Below are positions 53,162-61,649 of a stretch of DNA of 64,000 nt, one piece after another. The stretch's first letter is position 1. Each line of letters starts with the position of its first letter. The translations under genes were made by a program, and so were the position numbers. Source of the stretch: Paenibacillus sp. FSL W8-0426 (GTDB taxonomy: Bacteria > Bacillota > Bacilli > Paenibacillales > Paenibacillaceae); the NCBI RefSeq assembly GCF_037969725.1, contig NZ_CP150203.1, forward strand, positions 1,070,001 to 1,134,000, given 5' to 3'. The notes under the pieces are model-generated. The model saw only the letters and a list, made by a program, of their open reading frames with translations. It was not told the DNA's origin and did no database searches.

Positions 53162-54349
53162 ATGATGTCAACTATACCTGAACCATTGACCACCGAACTG
53201 ATCGAGCAAGCTATTGCCTGGCGCAGGCATTTGCACCGGCATCCCGAGCTTTCGTTTCAGGAACATGAAACGTCCCGGTACATCGCCGGCATATTGGAAT
53301 CGTTCGGCGGACTGGAGATCAGCCGCCCTACGCCGACAAGCGTCGTTGCCAAGCTGATCGGCGCCCATCCGGGCAAAACGCTGGCTCTGCGTGCAGACAT
53401 CGACGCATTGCCGATTGAAGAGGAAGCGCCGATCGAGGACGCTTCCCGCAATCCGGGCGTCATGCATGCCTGCGGGCATGACGGGCATACGGCCACGCTG
53501 CTGGCCGTGGCCAAGCTGCTTAGCGCGCGAAAGGAGCAGCTTCGCGGCGAGATTCGCTTTATTTTCCAGCATGCGGAGGAAATGCCGCCAGGCGGGGCAA
53601 GAGAACTGGTCGCGGCAGGCGTCATGGACGGGGTGGATTGGGTCGTGGGCGAACACTTGGCTTCCCTGCTGCCTGTCGGTCAAATAGGCATTGCCTATGG
53701 CGAAATGATGGCTTCGCCGGACAACTTCACGATTCTTGTCAAAGGGTACGGCGGACATGCGGGATCTCCACATAGGGCGGTGGACGTCATCGCCATTGGC
53801 GCCCAAATCGTGACCAACCTGCAGCACATCGTGTCCCGGAATGCCGATCCGCTGGAGCGCCTCGTGGTATCCATTGCCCAATTTACCGCAGGGGCCTCCC
53901 ACAATGTCATTCCGGATCAGGCGATCATCAAAGGAACGGTACGGAGCTTCAGCACGGAAGTGCGGGAAGAGGCCGAAAGACAGATCGAGCGCATCGCCGG
54001 CGGAGTCGCTTCGGCCCATGGAGCGAGCATCGAGCTGGATTACGTGTACGGCTACGATCCGGTCGTGAATGACGAGGGACTGACCCGTACGATTGAAGCG
54101 GTGCTGGTGGAAACGTTTGGCCGGGACGCCGTCGTTCATCAACCCCCATCCATGGGCGGCGAGGATTTCTCGGCGTATCAGCGCGTCGTTCCAGGGACGT
54201 TTTTCAATATCGGCGCAGGCAATGTGGATAAAGGCATCGTGTATCCCCATCATCATCCCAAATTTATGATTGACGAAGAAGCGCTGCAGAACGGCATATT
54301 GGCTTTCGTTAAAATTGCGGAACATTTGCTTGAGTGGAACCGGGATTAG
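53162..54349 (+). CDS. M20 family amidohydrolase/aminoacylase
   Basis: A 395-residue metal-dependent hydrolase that removes acyl groups from amino acids or related amides. AIAWRRHLHRHPELSFQEHETSRYI, ALRADIDALPIEEEAP, GVMHACGHDGHTATLLAVAKLL and IFQHAEEMPPGGARELVAAGVMDGVDWVVGEHL are the standard motifs, with the Cys-His-Asp-Gly-His cluster and the HAEE catalytic pair. A lid domain is seen at GYGGHAGSPHRAVDVIAIGAQIVTNLQ. The start is ATG 53162, 6 nt after AGGAGG; 53156 is too close. It precedes an amino acid importer operon and may process its substrate. Confidence 0.87.
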   Translation: MMSTIPEPLTTELIEQAIAWRRHLHRHPELSFQEHETSRYIAGILESFGGLEISRPTPTSVVAKLIGAHPGKTLALRADIDALPIEEEAPIEDASRNPGVMHACGHDGHTATLLAVAKLLSARKEQLRGEIRFIFQHAEEMPPGGARELVAAGVMDGVDWVVGEHLASLLPVGQIGIAYGEMMASPDNFTILVKGYGGHAGSPHRAVDVIAIGAQIVTNLQHIVSRNADPLERLVVSIAQFTAGASHNVIPDQAIIKGTVRSFSTEVREEAERQIERIAGGVASAHGASIELDYVYGYDPVVNDEGLTRTIEAVLVETFGRDAVVHQPPSMGGEDFSAYQRVVPGTFFNIGAGNVDKGIVYPHHHPKFMIDEEALQNGILAFVKIAEHLLEWNRD

Positions 54350-54498
54350 TCAAACAATGTTCAACATCTGGATATGCAGGATAGGATTAACCTTGCGAAT
54401 CTCTCGACTCTTTTTCCATGCTATGTTATTATAAAAACTCTGATAACGTGGTAACGAGCTAAAGCGTTTTGCTGGCTATAGACATGGAGGGGTAAGAA

Positions 54499-55272
54499 AT
54501 GATGAAGAAAAAGGGAATCGTACTGTTACTGATCAGCATGTTCATCGTTGTACTCGCGGGCTGTTCGGGCTCGGCAAGCAAAGACGACAATACCATCGTC
54601 GTAGGCATCGACGACAAATTCGCTCCGATGGGTTTCCGTGACGAGCAAAACGAAATCGTAGGTTTCGATATTGATTATGCCCGCGCGGCCGGGGAGAAAA
54701 TGGGTAAAGAGTTCACGTTCCAGCCGATCGACTGGTCTTCCAAGGAATCCGAGCTGAACAGCGGCCGCATCGACCTGATCTGGAACGGATACACGATCAC
54801 GGACGAGCGCAAGGAGAAAGTCCTGTTCACGAAGCCGTATCTGGAGAATAGCCAGGTGGTCGTGACGCTGGCCGATTCGCCGATTACGAAGCTGGACGAG
54901 CTGGACGGCAAAAACGTCGGTCTGCAAGCATTGTCCTCTGCGGCAGATGCACTCGCGGCAAGCCCGCTGAAAGACAAAGTAAAAGCTTCCGAATTCAAGG
55001 ATAACGTACTTGCCCTGACCGACCTCAAAACGAAACGCCTGGATGCCGTCATCATCGACGAGGTTGTAGCAAGATACTACATGTCCAAAGAAGAAGGAAC
55101 GTTCAAACTGCTGGACGAATCGCTCGCTCCCGAGCAATATGGCGTTGGCGTGAAGAAAGGCAATGAAGCACTGTTGAACGAGCTGCAAAAAGCCCTTGAC
55201 GAGATGAACGCGGACGGCACGGCTGCCGAAATTTCGAACAAGTGGTTTGGCGAAAACAAGGTGCTGAAATAA
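54499..55272 (+). CDS. Polar amino acid ABC transporter binding lipoprotein
   Basis: A 257-residue lipoprotein of family 3: MMKKKGIVLLLISMFIVVLAGC has lipobox LAGC (Cys22). VVGIDDKFAPMGFRDEQNEIVGFDIDYARAAGEKMGKEFTFQPIDWSSKESELNSGRIDLIWNGYTITDERKEKVLF is the typical amino acid-binding segment, and the end AAEISNKWFGENKVLK is typical too. Ribosome site TGGAGGGG. The ligand is likely a polar amino acid such as cystine, glutamine or arginine; this cannot be settled from sequence alone. Confidence 0.88.
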   Translation: MMKKKGIVLLLISMFIVVLAGCSGSASKDDNTIVVGIDDKFAPMGFRDEQNEIVGFDIDYARAAGEKMGKEFTFQPIDWSSKESELNSGRIDLIWNGYTITDERKEKVLFTKPYLENSQVVVTLADSPITKLDELDGKNVGLQALSSAADALAASPLKDKVKASEFKDNVLALTDLKTKRLDAVIIDEVVARYYMSKEEGTFKLLDESLAPEQYGVGVKKGNEALLNELQKALDEMNADGTAAEISNKWFGENKVLK

Positions 55273-55367
55273 CAGGTTTGATCCGATCCACTTAGAATCG
55301 CAAAGGACCTGACAATATCGATTGAACGGCATGGCCTGAATCCTTTATGCCGCCGTTCACTACCAAG

Positions 55368-55417
55368 TGACCCCGTATTTCCGATGGAGGCAATGCCTTC
55401 GGTGGAGTGCGGGGTCA
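55368..55417 (+). promoter_or_regulatory. Intercistronic hairpin between binding-protein and permease genes
   Basis: TGACCCCG (55368-55375) pairs with CGGGGTCA (55410-55417), with an inner weak stem. There is no T-tract. It probably stabilises the binding-protein transcript or attenuates the following genes, giving an excess of binding protein. Confidence 0.5.
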
Positions 55418-55439
55418 ACAGATTAGAGGAGATTGAATC

Positions 55440-56099
55440 ATGAGCTGGGATTATATATCTACCGTATTAAAACCGATGCTGGATGGGGCGCAGACAACGA
55501 TCATCATGTTTCTGGTCGCGATCGTATTGTCCGTGCCGCTCGGCTTCGGCATAACGCTGGTCATGCGCAGCCGCTTCAAACCGCTGGCCTGGCTGGCGCA
55601 CGCGTACGTTTACGTCATGCGCGGCACGCCGCTGCTGCTGCAGGTGCTGTTCTTCTGCTTCGGCCTGCCGCTGCTGCCGGTGATCGGGGAGCATCTGGTC
55701 TTCGACCGCTTCGTTTCCGCAGCGATTGCGTTTGTGCTGAACTATGCCGCATACTTCGCGGAAATTTTCCGGGGCGGCCTGCTTTCCATCGACAAAGGAC
55801 AGCAGGAAGCGGCGCAGGTGCTGGGGCTTAGCCGCTGGCAAACGATGACGAAAGTCATCGTTCCGCAGATGATCCGCGTGGTGCTGCCGGCAACCGCCAA
55901 CGAATCGATTACGCTGGTGAAGGATACGGCGCTTTTGTACGCCGTGGCCGTGCCGGAGCTGCTGTATTACGCGCAGGCGGCGGTCAACCGCGACATGCAG
56001 CTGATACCGTTTTTCTTGGCGGCAGTCATTTATTTGGTGATGACCCTTGTGCTGACCGTTCTGTTCAAGCTGTTGGAGAAACGTTACTCGTTTAAATAA
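55440..56099 (+). CDS. Polar amino acid ABC transporter permease
   Basis: A 219-residue His/Glu/Gln/Arg-type permease. Signatures: VLKPMLDGAQTTIIMFLVAIVLSVPLGFGITLVMRS, YVYVMRGTPLLLQVLFFCFGLPL, NYAAYFAEIFRGGLLSIDKGQQEAAQVLGLSRWQTMTKVIVPQMIRVVLPATANESITLVKDTAL (EAA loop included). RBS GAGGAGAT. Partner of the binding protein at 54499 and the ATPase at 56154. Confidence 0.9.
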   Translation: MSWDYISTVLKPMLDGAQTTIIMFLVAIVLSVPLGFGITLVMRSRFKPLAWLAHAYVYVMRGTPLLLQVLFFCFGLPLLPVIGEHLVFDRFVSAAIAFVLNYAAYFAEIFRGGLLSIDKGQQEAAQVLGLSRWQTMTKVIVPQMIRVVLPATANESITLVKDTALLYAVAVPELLYYAQAAVNRDMQLIPFFLAAVIYLVMTLVLTVLFKLLEKRYSFK

Positions 56100-56153
56100 A
56101 GCTGCGGCGCAGAGGCCGCACTCAAAATCAATCCGTTAAAGGACTGTCTAAAC

Positions 56154-56909
56154 ATGTCACATATCATAGAAGTCAACCAATTGAAAAAATCGTTCGGCAC
56201 GCTGGACGTCCTGAAGCAGGTTTCCTTCAGCGTGGAGCCGGGCGAAGTCATTGCCGTCATCGGACCGTCGGGCTCCGGCAAAAGCACCATGCTGCGCAGC
56301 CTGATCCATCTGGAGGAAATTACGGGCGGCACGATCCGCCTGCAAAATCAGGTGCTGGTTGAGGACGGACGTTACGCTTCCGGTGCGGACATTCGCAAAA
56401 TGACCGACCGGATGGGCATGGTGTTCCAGCATTTTAACCTGTTCCCGCACCTGACCGTGCGCGCGAATCTGGAGCTGGCGCCGAAGACGCTGAAAAAAGA
56501 AAGCAATGCCGCTATTCGTAAGCGCAGCATGGAACTGCTGGACAAGGTAGGGCTGGCGGACAAGGCCGATACCTATCCGGGCAATCTTTCCGGGGGACAG
56601 AAGCAGCGCGTGGCCATCGCCCGCGCCCTCATGATGCAGCCGGACATCCTGCTCTTCGACGAGCCGACCTCCGCGCTCGATCCCGAGCTGACGGGCGAAG
56701 TGCTGCGGGTCATCAAACAGCTCGCCCAGGAAAACATGACGATGATGATCGTCACCCATGAGATGAGCTTTGCCCGCGACGTCGCGGATCGCATTTTCTT
56801 CATGGACAACGGCGAGATCGCCGAATCCGGTACGCCGGAGCAAATTTTCGGCAATCCGCAGCTGGAGCGTACGCGTACGTTTTTGCAGCGGGTAGAGCTG
56901 GACGCCTAA
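56154..56909 (+). CDS. Polar amino acid ABC transporter ATP-binding protein
   Basis: A 251-residue ATPase. Walker A is [24 protein letters not shown], the Q-loop is [25 protein letters not shown], the signature is [20 protein letters not shown], Walker B is [15 protein letters not shown] and the H-loop is [29 protein letters not shown], all characteristic of GlnQ-type ATPases. Last gene of the amino acid import operon, followed by a terminator at 56927. Confidence 0.9.
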   Translation: MSHIIEVNQLKKSFGTLDVLKQVSFSVEPGEVIAVIGPSGSGKSTMLRSLIHLEEITGGTIRLQNQVLVEDGRYASGADIRKMTDRMGMVFQHFNLFPHLTVRANLELAPKTLKKESNAAIRKRSMELLDKVGLADKADTYPGNLSGGQKQRVAIARALMMQPDILLFDEPTSALDPELTGEVLRVIKQLAQENMTMMIVTHEMSFARDVADRIFFMDNGEIAESGTPEQIFGNPQLERTRTFLQRVELDA

Positions 56910-56926
56910 GCCAGGCTGCACATCAT

Positions 56927-56980
56927 AAAGAGCGAAATCATGCCGGACCACGAGGGGACCGGAAGATTCGCTCTTTTTTG
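56927..56980 (+). terminator. Terminator of the amino acid ABC operon
   Basis: AAGAGCGAA-TC pairs with GATTCGCTCTT (one bulge), enclosing a CCGG-containing loop; the tail is TTTTTTG. Confidence 0.75.
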
Positions 56981-57036
56981 CGTTGACGATACGATGTATG
57001 CTGATCGTAATTTACGCTGCAGTCTTCCGCGAGCGC

Positions 57037-57219
57037 TAACGAATCTCACACACCTTATGTGGGCCGTTTTCGTGGTTTGCAGCACCTAACGAACCTGAGA
57101 AGTCTTATGCAGCGTAATTTGGGCCGTTCGGGCGTCATTTCACCATAATAACGTGTCTCAGGTTCGTTACGATTCAACGTGAGCTTTATTCCGCTCAATA
57201 GAGTGCGTCACGTTCGTTA
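57037..57219. repeat. 183-bp inverted module of four 23-nt units (locus C)
   Basis: Forward units at 57037-57059 and 57087-57109, inverted units at 57147-57169 and 57197-57219. The start spacings 50, 60, 50 equal those of locus A, 38 kb away, and the symmetry centre is 57128. The sequence CCGCGAGCGC directly precedes the first unit here, as CCGCGAGCGC does in locus A. The last unit overlaps the stop codon of the DUF554 fragment (57217-57219). Located between convergent genes. Confidence 0.85.
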
Positions 57220-57471
57220 CAGCAAAAATACGGGGATGAACAAGGCAGGCAGCAGGTTCAACACGTTGATTTTTGTAATGTTCAGAATGTTCAAGCCGGT
57301 GCAGAGCGCAAGAATGCCGCCAATGATCGTGATTTCGTTGATCACGCTGGTCGTCATGTATCCGGAAATGAAATCTGCGGATAAAAATACTGCTGTTTCG
57401 ATAACAAACAATATAAGTGATGTGAGCATGATGCCGATTCCGAAAGTGGAAGCCAGAATGAGCGCCGTCAT
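57217..57471 (-). CDS. DUF554 membrane protein, C-terminal fragment
   Basis: An 84-residue frame: MTALILASTFGIGIMLTSLILFVIETAVFLSADFISGY...EITIIGGILALCTGLNILNITKINVLNLLPALFIPVFLL. It matches the last part of YdfK/YqgA-like DUF554 proteins, whose ends show the same GG...GLNxLxLxKIxVxNLLPA pattern. It overlaps the N-terminal fragment by 4 nt (ATGA). The central portion of the family (about 50 residues) is absent, so this and the next entry look like one gene damaged by an internal deletion. Its stop codon is part of repeat module C. Confidence 0.65.
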   Translation of the reverse strand: MTALILASTFGIGIMLTSLILFVIETAVFLSADFISGYMTTSVINEITIIGGILALCTGLNILNITKINVLNLLPALFIPVFLL

Positions 57472-57770
57472 CCTTCATTCAAACGGCCCGCCGAGAACCG
57501 GGCCATCAGTTTATCCAACCTTTTTTCGATATTTATAAGCTGACCGATGATCCCGCCAAGCGTGAGGAAAATGATAAACATGACTTGAAATTCGCTGGTG
57601 GAAAGGCTGTTCATCGTTGTGCTGATGCCGATGATCAGGGCGCTGACGCCGATCACCTGGTTCAGGATGGATTTGTAGCTCTCATGGATGAACCTTTTGG
57701 AGATGGCTCCGATCGTGCTGCCGCATATCATCGAAAAACAATTGATCCATATTCCAAGCATCGTGTTCAC
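57468..57770 (-). CDS. DUF554 membrane protein, N-terminal fragment
   Basis: A 100-residue frame: MLGIWINCFSMICGSTIGAISKRFIHESYKSILNQVIGVSALIIGISTTMNSLST...FIIFLTLGGIIGQLINIEKRLDKLMARF. It matches the first 80-90 residues of DUF554 proteins (G-S/T-xxGxxxxxxxPE..., LxLGxxIGExxxIExRL). Intact relatives have about 230 residues; the two fragments add up to 184. Whether both short pieces are translated is uncertain. A ribosome site is present (CTCAGGAGTG before the ATG at 57770). Confidence 0.65.
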   Translation of the reverse strand: MNTMLGIWINCFSMICGSTIGAISKRFIHESYKSILNQVIGVSALIIGISTTMNSLSTSEFQVMFIIFLTLGGIIGQLINIEKRLDKLMARFSAGRLNEG

Positions 57771-57779
57771 TCCTGAGGA

Positions 57780-59105
57780 TTACCACACCGAATTTAGAAG
57801 TTGGTCGACTTCCGGGATTCGGGTGACGGATGGGGTTGGGATAAGATTGCCGTTGACCATGACCATGTTGACGTCCGACAAGGCTTCGATACGCTCCAGC
57901 GGGTTATGCTCGAGGACGATCAGATCCGCGTTTTTGCCGACTTCAAGCGTACCGGTAAATTCATCCACGCCCAAAATGTTTGCATTGGTTCGGGTAGCCA
58001 TCTCGATGACCTGTGCCGTGCTCAGACCGGCCTGTCTCATGTAATGGTCGAGTTCTCTCCACATGTCGTAATGCGTAACGAACGGCATCGCGGCATCGGT
58101 GCCGACACCCATCGTAATGCCGTGTTCAATGGCTTGATGCACACTTTTCAACATGGATGTGTAAACCAGCCTGGAGTTTTCCTTCACGGTTGCGCTCACC
58201 TTTGTGACACTGGTGTCCAAGGAGGCCGACGGATAAGCGGCTTGCAGGGTCGGGATCAGGGCCGTGTAACCGTTCAGGGCATTGGGATTGTTTTTATACA
58301 GGCCGATGATTTCGTCATCCATTTCCGCGCCGTGCTCGATCGTGTCGACGCCGCCTTTTAACGCCACTCTGACACCTTCCGTGCTCTCCACATGGGCAGC
58401 GACCCGCAGCCCGATTTTGTGCGCTTCGTCGCAGATCGCGGCTACTTCGTCCACCGTCATTTGCAGGCGGCCCGCTTCGCCGACCATTTTGGCATCGGTC
58501 ACCCCACCGGTCACGCAAATTTTGATCAGATCCACGCCGTGTTTCACATTGAGGCGCACGTTTTTGCGCGCCTCCCATGGGGAGTCTCCCACCAGAGCGA
58601 GGTAGGGTGCGCCGTGTCCGCCCGTGACGCTCAGGAAAAACCCGGATACAAGCAAGTTCGGGCCAACGAACGTGTTGGCGTTGATTTCATCGCGGAGCGC
58701 CACATCGGTGTAGAAAAATTCGCCGACGCTGCGCATCGTGGTCACCCCGGCATGCAGAGCCGTCAGCGCATTGCGTTTCATGCGTTTTATCAGCACGTTT
58801 TTTCCGAATTTCGTGTTCAAAATGTGGTTGTACGCAAATTGCAGCATGCCTTCGCTGGCGGACAGCGTGAACGGTTTGCCGTCTGCGAACAGGTGAACGT
58901 GGGCATTGATCAACCCTGGCATGACATATTTGCCCGCAAGGTCGATCATTTCATAATGGGCGGGGATGTCCATTTCGTGTTCTTTGCCGATCTGTTGAAT
59001 GCGTCCGTGTTCATCGACCAGAATGGTCATATTTTTGGCCAAACCTTGATGCTGGTCGCCGTGGATTATATTGCCGTTGGTGAGCGCATAGGCCTTTGTC
59101 ATCAT
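57780..59105 (-). CDS. Amidohydrolase family protein (prolidase/imidazolonepropionase-like)
   Basis: A 441-residue cytoplasmic metal-dependent hydrolase. The motifs are LAGKYVMPGLINAHVHLF (HxH), LIKICVTGGVTD (metal-bridging Lys), RVAAHVESTEGVRVALKGGVDTIEHGAEMDDEII (two His) and ITMGVGTDAAMPFVTHY (Asp), with the C-terminal beta part GTLEVGKNADLIVLEHNPLERI. These match the Sgx9260/Xaa-Arg or Xaa-Pro dipeptidase-like group, so a small dipeptide or amide is a plausible substrate. RBS CAAGGAGGAT. The palindrome at 59135 suggests control by the TetR protein encoded at 59189. Confidence 0.83.
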   Translation of the reverse strand: MMTKAYALTNGNIIHGDQHQGLAKNMTILVDEHGRIQQIGKEHEMDIPAHYEMIDLAGKYVMPGLINAHVHLFADGKPFTLSASEGMLQFAYNHILNTKFGKNVLIKRMKRNALTALHAGVTTMRSVGEFFYTDVALRDEINANTFVGPNLLVSGFFLSVTGGHGAPYLALVGDSPWEARKNVRLNVKHGVDLIKICVTGGVTDAKMVGEAGRLQMTVDEVAAICDEAHKIGLRVAAHVESTEGVRVALKGGVDTIEHGAEMDDEIIGLYKNNPNALNGYTALIPTLQAAYPSASLDTSVTKVSATVKENSRLVYTSMLKSVHQAIEHGITMGVGTDAAMPFVTHYDMWRELDHYMRQAGLSTAQVIEMATRTNANILGVDEFTGTLEVGKNADLIVLEHNPLERIEALSDVNMVMVNGNLIPTPSVTRIPEVDQLLNSVW

Positions 59106-59134
59106 AAAATCCTCCTTGAATGCGATGTATAATG

Positions 59135-59149
59135 AATGAATAATTCATT
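59135..59149. promoter_or_regulatory. TetR-type operator AATGAAT-A-ATTCATT
   Basis: A perfect 7-1-7 palindrome, 30 bp before the amidohydrolase start. A related sequence, AATGGTTAATTCGTT, lies at 59820-59834 upstream of the tetR gene (12 of 15 identical), which supports a common regulator. Confidence 0.65.
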
Positions 59150-59188
59150 TTTGGAGCGAAAAAAAGGGCAAGGCATGTCCGGCTTTTT

Positions 59189-59797
59189 TTACTCGTTCAA
59201 GCTTTTCATACCGTGCAGTCTGTAAATGCTCAACGCTTCGAAAATACGTCTGCGGCTGTCGTCGCTCATCTCTCTTTTCAGCAGATCCAGATTCATGTCG
59301 ATGACATTGTGGGCGATGATGTTGAGCATGACCATGTTTTCTTCGTGGCCGATTTCGTAGCGTTTATACCGATCCTTGAGATAGGCCTTTTTGGTTTCGA
59401 TCATCAGGTCGACCAGTTCGTTTTTCGCGTTGGTGTATGTGGTGCCTTTGTTTTTTTCGAAAATGATCACGATCTGTTTGCTGTACTTCGTCAACACGTC
59501 CACTTGAGCCTGAAACAGGGCAGACCGCTCCTCGCTGTCGGCGCCGTCGAAAAAATGCTGATTATCGAAATGAATTGTCTCGACCAGCACGTTTTTCAGG
59601 TATTCCACCAAGGTGGGCGGCACGACGGAGTAGAACAGATCCTTTTTGTTTTTGAAATAGGTGTAGATGTTGCCAACGGAAATGTTGATCTCGTTCGCGA
59701 TATCGCTCATCTTGGCGTCGACAAACCCTTTTTCGAAAAATACCTTTAACGCGGCATATTCGATTTCTTTTTTGACTTCGTCTTTTTTGGACTGCAA
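59189..59797 (-). CDS. TetR family transcriptional regulator
   Basis: A 202-residue repressor. EVKKEIEYAALKVFFEKGFVDAKMSDIANEINISVGNIYTYFKNKKDLFYSVV is the typical helix-turn-helix, with SVGNIYTYFKNKKDLF as recognition region. The C-terminal ligand domain is helical and rich in Asn, Lys and Glu. RBS AAGGAGAC. It is upstream of and co-directional with the amidohydrolase gene. The similar palindromes before both genes suggest it represses both. Confidence 0.83.
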   Translation of the reverse strand: MQSKKDEVKKEIEYAALKVFFEKGFVDAKMSDIANEINISVGNIYTYFKNKKDLFYSVVPPTLVEYLKNVLVETIHFDNQHFFDGADSEERSALFQAQVDVLTKYSKQIVIIFEKNKGTTYTNAKNELVDLMIETKKAYLKDRYKRYEIGHEENMVMLNIIAHNVIDMNLDLLKREMSDDSRRRIFEALSIYRLHGMKSLNE

Positions 59798-59819
59798 TCG
59801 GAACGTCTCCTTAAAAGTG

Positions 59820-59834
59820 AATGGTTAATTCGTT
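59820..59834. promoter_or_regulatory. Second putative TetR operator
   Basis: AATGGTTAATTCGTT lies 22 bp before the tetR start; it matches the palindrome at 59135-59149 at 12 of 15 positions. Likely autoregulation site. Confidence 0.5.
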
Positions 59835-59971
59835 ATTAATGTAGTCCTATTTTTGAGGTTTGTCAAATGGCCGGATGTTGGAATGGGGAACAGAGGATAT
59901 GTGAGGCAGTGTGTTGTGTGCTGTGGATGGCGGGATTCATGCGGTTGTGTTATCATTGGTGCGAATGCCAA

Positions 59972-60130
59972 GCTCACATGAATTTCCTGGGAGATTCGCA
60001 CCTCGAAAATTGTCGAAAAACGCCTAATTTGTGACCTTTTGGCAATGAGGAGGGATGTTTTGATTTAGAGAAGGTACTGAAGGAAAGTTCATTTTTTGAA
60101 GTGGACGCAGTTTATACGTTATTTTTCGCT
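59972..60130 (+). promoter_or_regulatory. CRISPR leader of array 1
   Basis: The block 59972-60047 (GCTCACATGAATTTCC to GTGACCTTTTGGCAATG) is nearly the same as 62485-62559 before array 2. Its position on the side opposite to the degenerate last repeat identifies it as the leader, so transcription and new spacer addition occur from the left. Confidence 0.75.
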
Positions 60131-60502
60131 GTCGCACTCTGTATGGAGTGCGTGGATTGAAATACGCCAATCTACACAATCTGATGATCATCACGTTGTC
60201 GCACTCTGTATGGAGTGCGTGGATTGAAATGGATATCACCCAAGGCATTTACCTTGAGTGACTTGTCGCACTCTGTATGGAGTGCGTGGATTGAAATAGC
60301 CCAGTCAGCTACAACAGCGTTAACCCGCATGGCGTCGCACTCTGTATGGAGTGCGTGGATTGAAATCAAAAGCCCGACTTGACGAAGAACAGAATCGCCG
60401 TGTCGCACTCTGTATGGAGTGCGTGGATTGAAATTTCAGGGTTGCTGTCACCTTGACGGCATCAATCGGGTCGCACTTCGTATGGAGTGCGAGAGTTATA
60501 GT
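60131..60502 (+). CRISPR. CRISPR array 1, type I-C-like repeats, five spacers
   Basis: Five identical 33-nt repeats start at 60131, 60198, 60265, 60334 and 60402 (beginning GTCGCACTCTGTATGG and ending GTGCGTGGATTGAAAT); a sixth, degenerate repeat is at 60470-60502. Spacers are 34, 34, 36, 35 and 35 nt. The stem GCACTC...GAGTGC and the end GTGGATTGAAAT are characteristic of type I-C repeats. No cas genes are in the window, so processing and interference need genes elsewhere. Confidence 0.95.
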
Positions 60503-60625
60503 GCATAAGGGGTAGGTCCCTAAATTACAACGAAAAAAGCCCGGCATATGCCGAGCTTTTTTGAGTCAGGATCAATGCGGGTTTCCGGCTAAAGATAAAT
60601 TCGCCGTAAAGCTATCCCTCTGCAG

Positions 60626-61570
60626 TTATACCGGAACTTCCTGTAGTCTTTTCACTTCCAATTGAATGAAATGATGGACATGATCCTGTCCGTATTTGTT
60701 GTCCAGATAAAGCTTGCGGAAATAATTTTTGGCATTGGTGTGGTTCATTTGCTGAAAAGCCAGGTTAAGTCCTGCATTAAGAACGGCACCTGCAATGGGC
60801 ACGATCATGCCCAGTTCCTTTTGCGTGATGACGACGCCTAATCGCTCAGCAACCTTTTGCACGAGCCGGATGAGTTGGGGACAGGATTTTTCGATGACTT
60901 CGGCGGTCAATTCCCCAGCCAGTCCTTCGGCAAACTTGGTCGCTGCCCTCACTTCGGAAAAGGCCAACGATTTGGCTGCCAGAAACCCTTCATCCGAAGC
61001 CGACGATGTTGGCGCCATCGCCGCCAAGACATGCGGAATATTCATCGGATCCGCCGTGGAGTATCCATACGAAGCAGCGATTTGGCTTACATGCCGGGAC
61101 ATCAGCGTCATGGAGGCGGTCACGTCAGCTGCGACGGTCACTGGAAGCAAGAGTCCGCCTGAAAGAGTTGTTGCCATTCCCAATGCTGCACCCTCCGCCG
61201 TAACCAAAAAACCGTTGCTGACATCAAACGTATCTGCCACGATATCCATCTCTTTTAATGGCAAGCGTCGGATCTCCTCTAGACCGGCAATGCGGATATT
61301 GTGTTTTTTCATGTATTCTTTGCGAATGGCATCTTCGCTGGTCAATGCCTTGGCCATTTTGATCGTTCCCCGCAAAGAAGACTCAATCGTGGAGTCGATG
61401 CGGGTGATGGCTTTTTTGATCATCTTGCTATTGGATGAATGGGCGGCTTCCATGAGCTTAGACACGGGTTTTCCGGCGACTTCAAGCGCAGCTTGGACTG
61501 GATTGACCGAAACTTGGCTTTTGGCCATTTCCCCAATGACAAATTGTTCGTACTCCGTAAAGGTCGGCAT
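60626..61570 (-). CDS. EcsC family protein
   Basis: A 314-residue protein. The ATG at 61570 follows TGGAGGGAAAT, which is better than the in-frame upstream ATG at 61591. The sequence shows the EcsC pattern: YEQFVIGEMAKSQVSVNPVQAALEVAGKPVSKLMEAA, DSTIESSLRGTIKMAKALT, GFLVTAEGAALGMATTLSGGLLLPVTVAADVTASMTLMSRHVSQIAASYGYST and ELGMIVPIAGAVLNAGLNLAFQQMNHTNAKNYFRKLYL. Glycine-alanine-rich helices in the middle could insert into a membrane. EcsC in Bacillus is the poorly understood third gene of the ecs locus; here no ecsAB genes are nearby. It lies between two CRISPR arrays with an unknown gene. Confidence 0.78.
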   Translation of the reverse strand: MPTFTEYEQFVIGEMAKSQVSVNPVQAALEVAGKPVSKLMEAAHSSNSKMIKKAITRIDSTIESSLRGTIKMAKALTSEDAIRKEYMKKHNIRIAGLEEIRRLPLKEMDIVADTFDVSNGFLVTAEGAALGMATTLSGGLLLPVTVAADVTASMTLMSRHVSQIAASYGYSTADPMNIPHVLAAMAPTSSASDEGFLAAKSLAFSEVRAATKFAEGLAGELTAEVIEKSCPQLIRLVQKVAERLGVVITQKELGMIVPIAGAVLNAGLNLAFQQMNHTNAKNYFRKLYLDNKYGQDHVHHFIQLEVKRLQEVPV

Positions 61571-61649
61571 GATGATTTCCCTCCAGTACAATCGAATGAT
61601 GATTCCACGCCAACAGCGGACATCTCAAGTCAAAAGCATCCGCCTGGGT

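Noticed and set aside
53168..54325. 385-codon open frame antisense to the M20 amidohydrolase
   Set aside because: The + strand protein has all M20 motifs; the reverse frame starts without a ribosome site.
60024..60547. Small reverse-strand proteins with repeated ISIHALHTECD segments
   Set aside because: These are translations of the CRISPR repeats and not genes.
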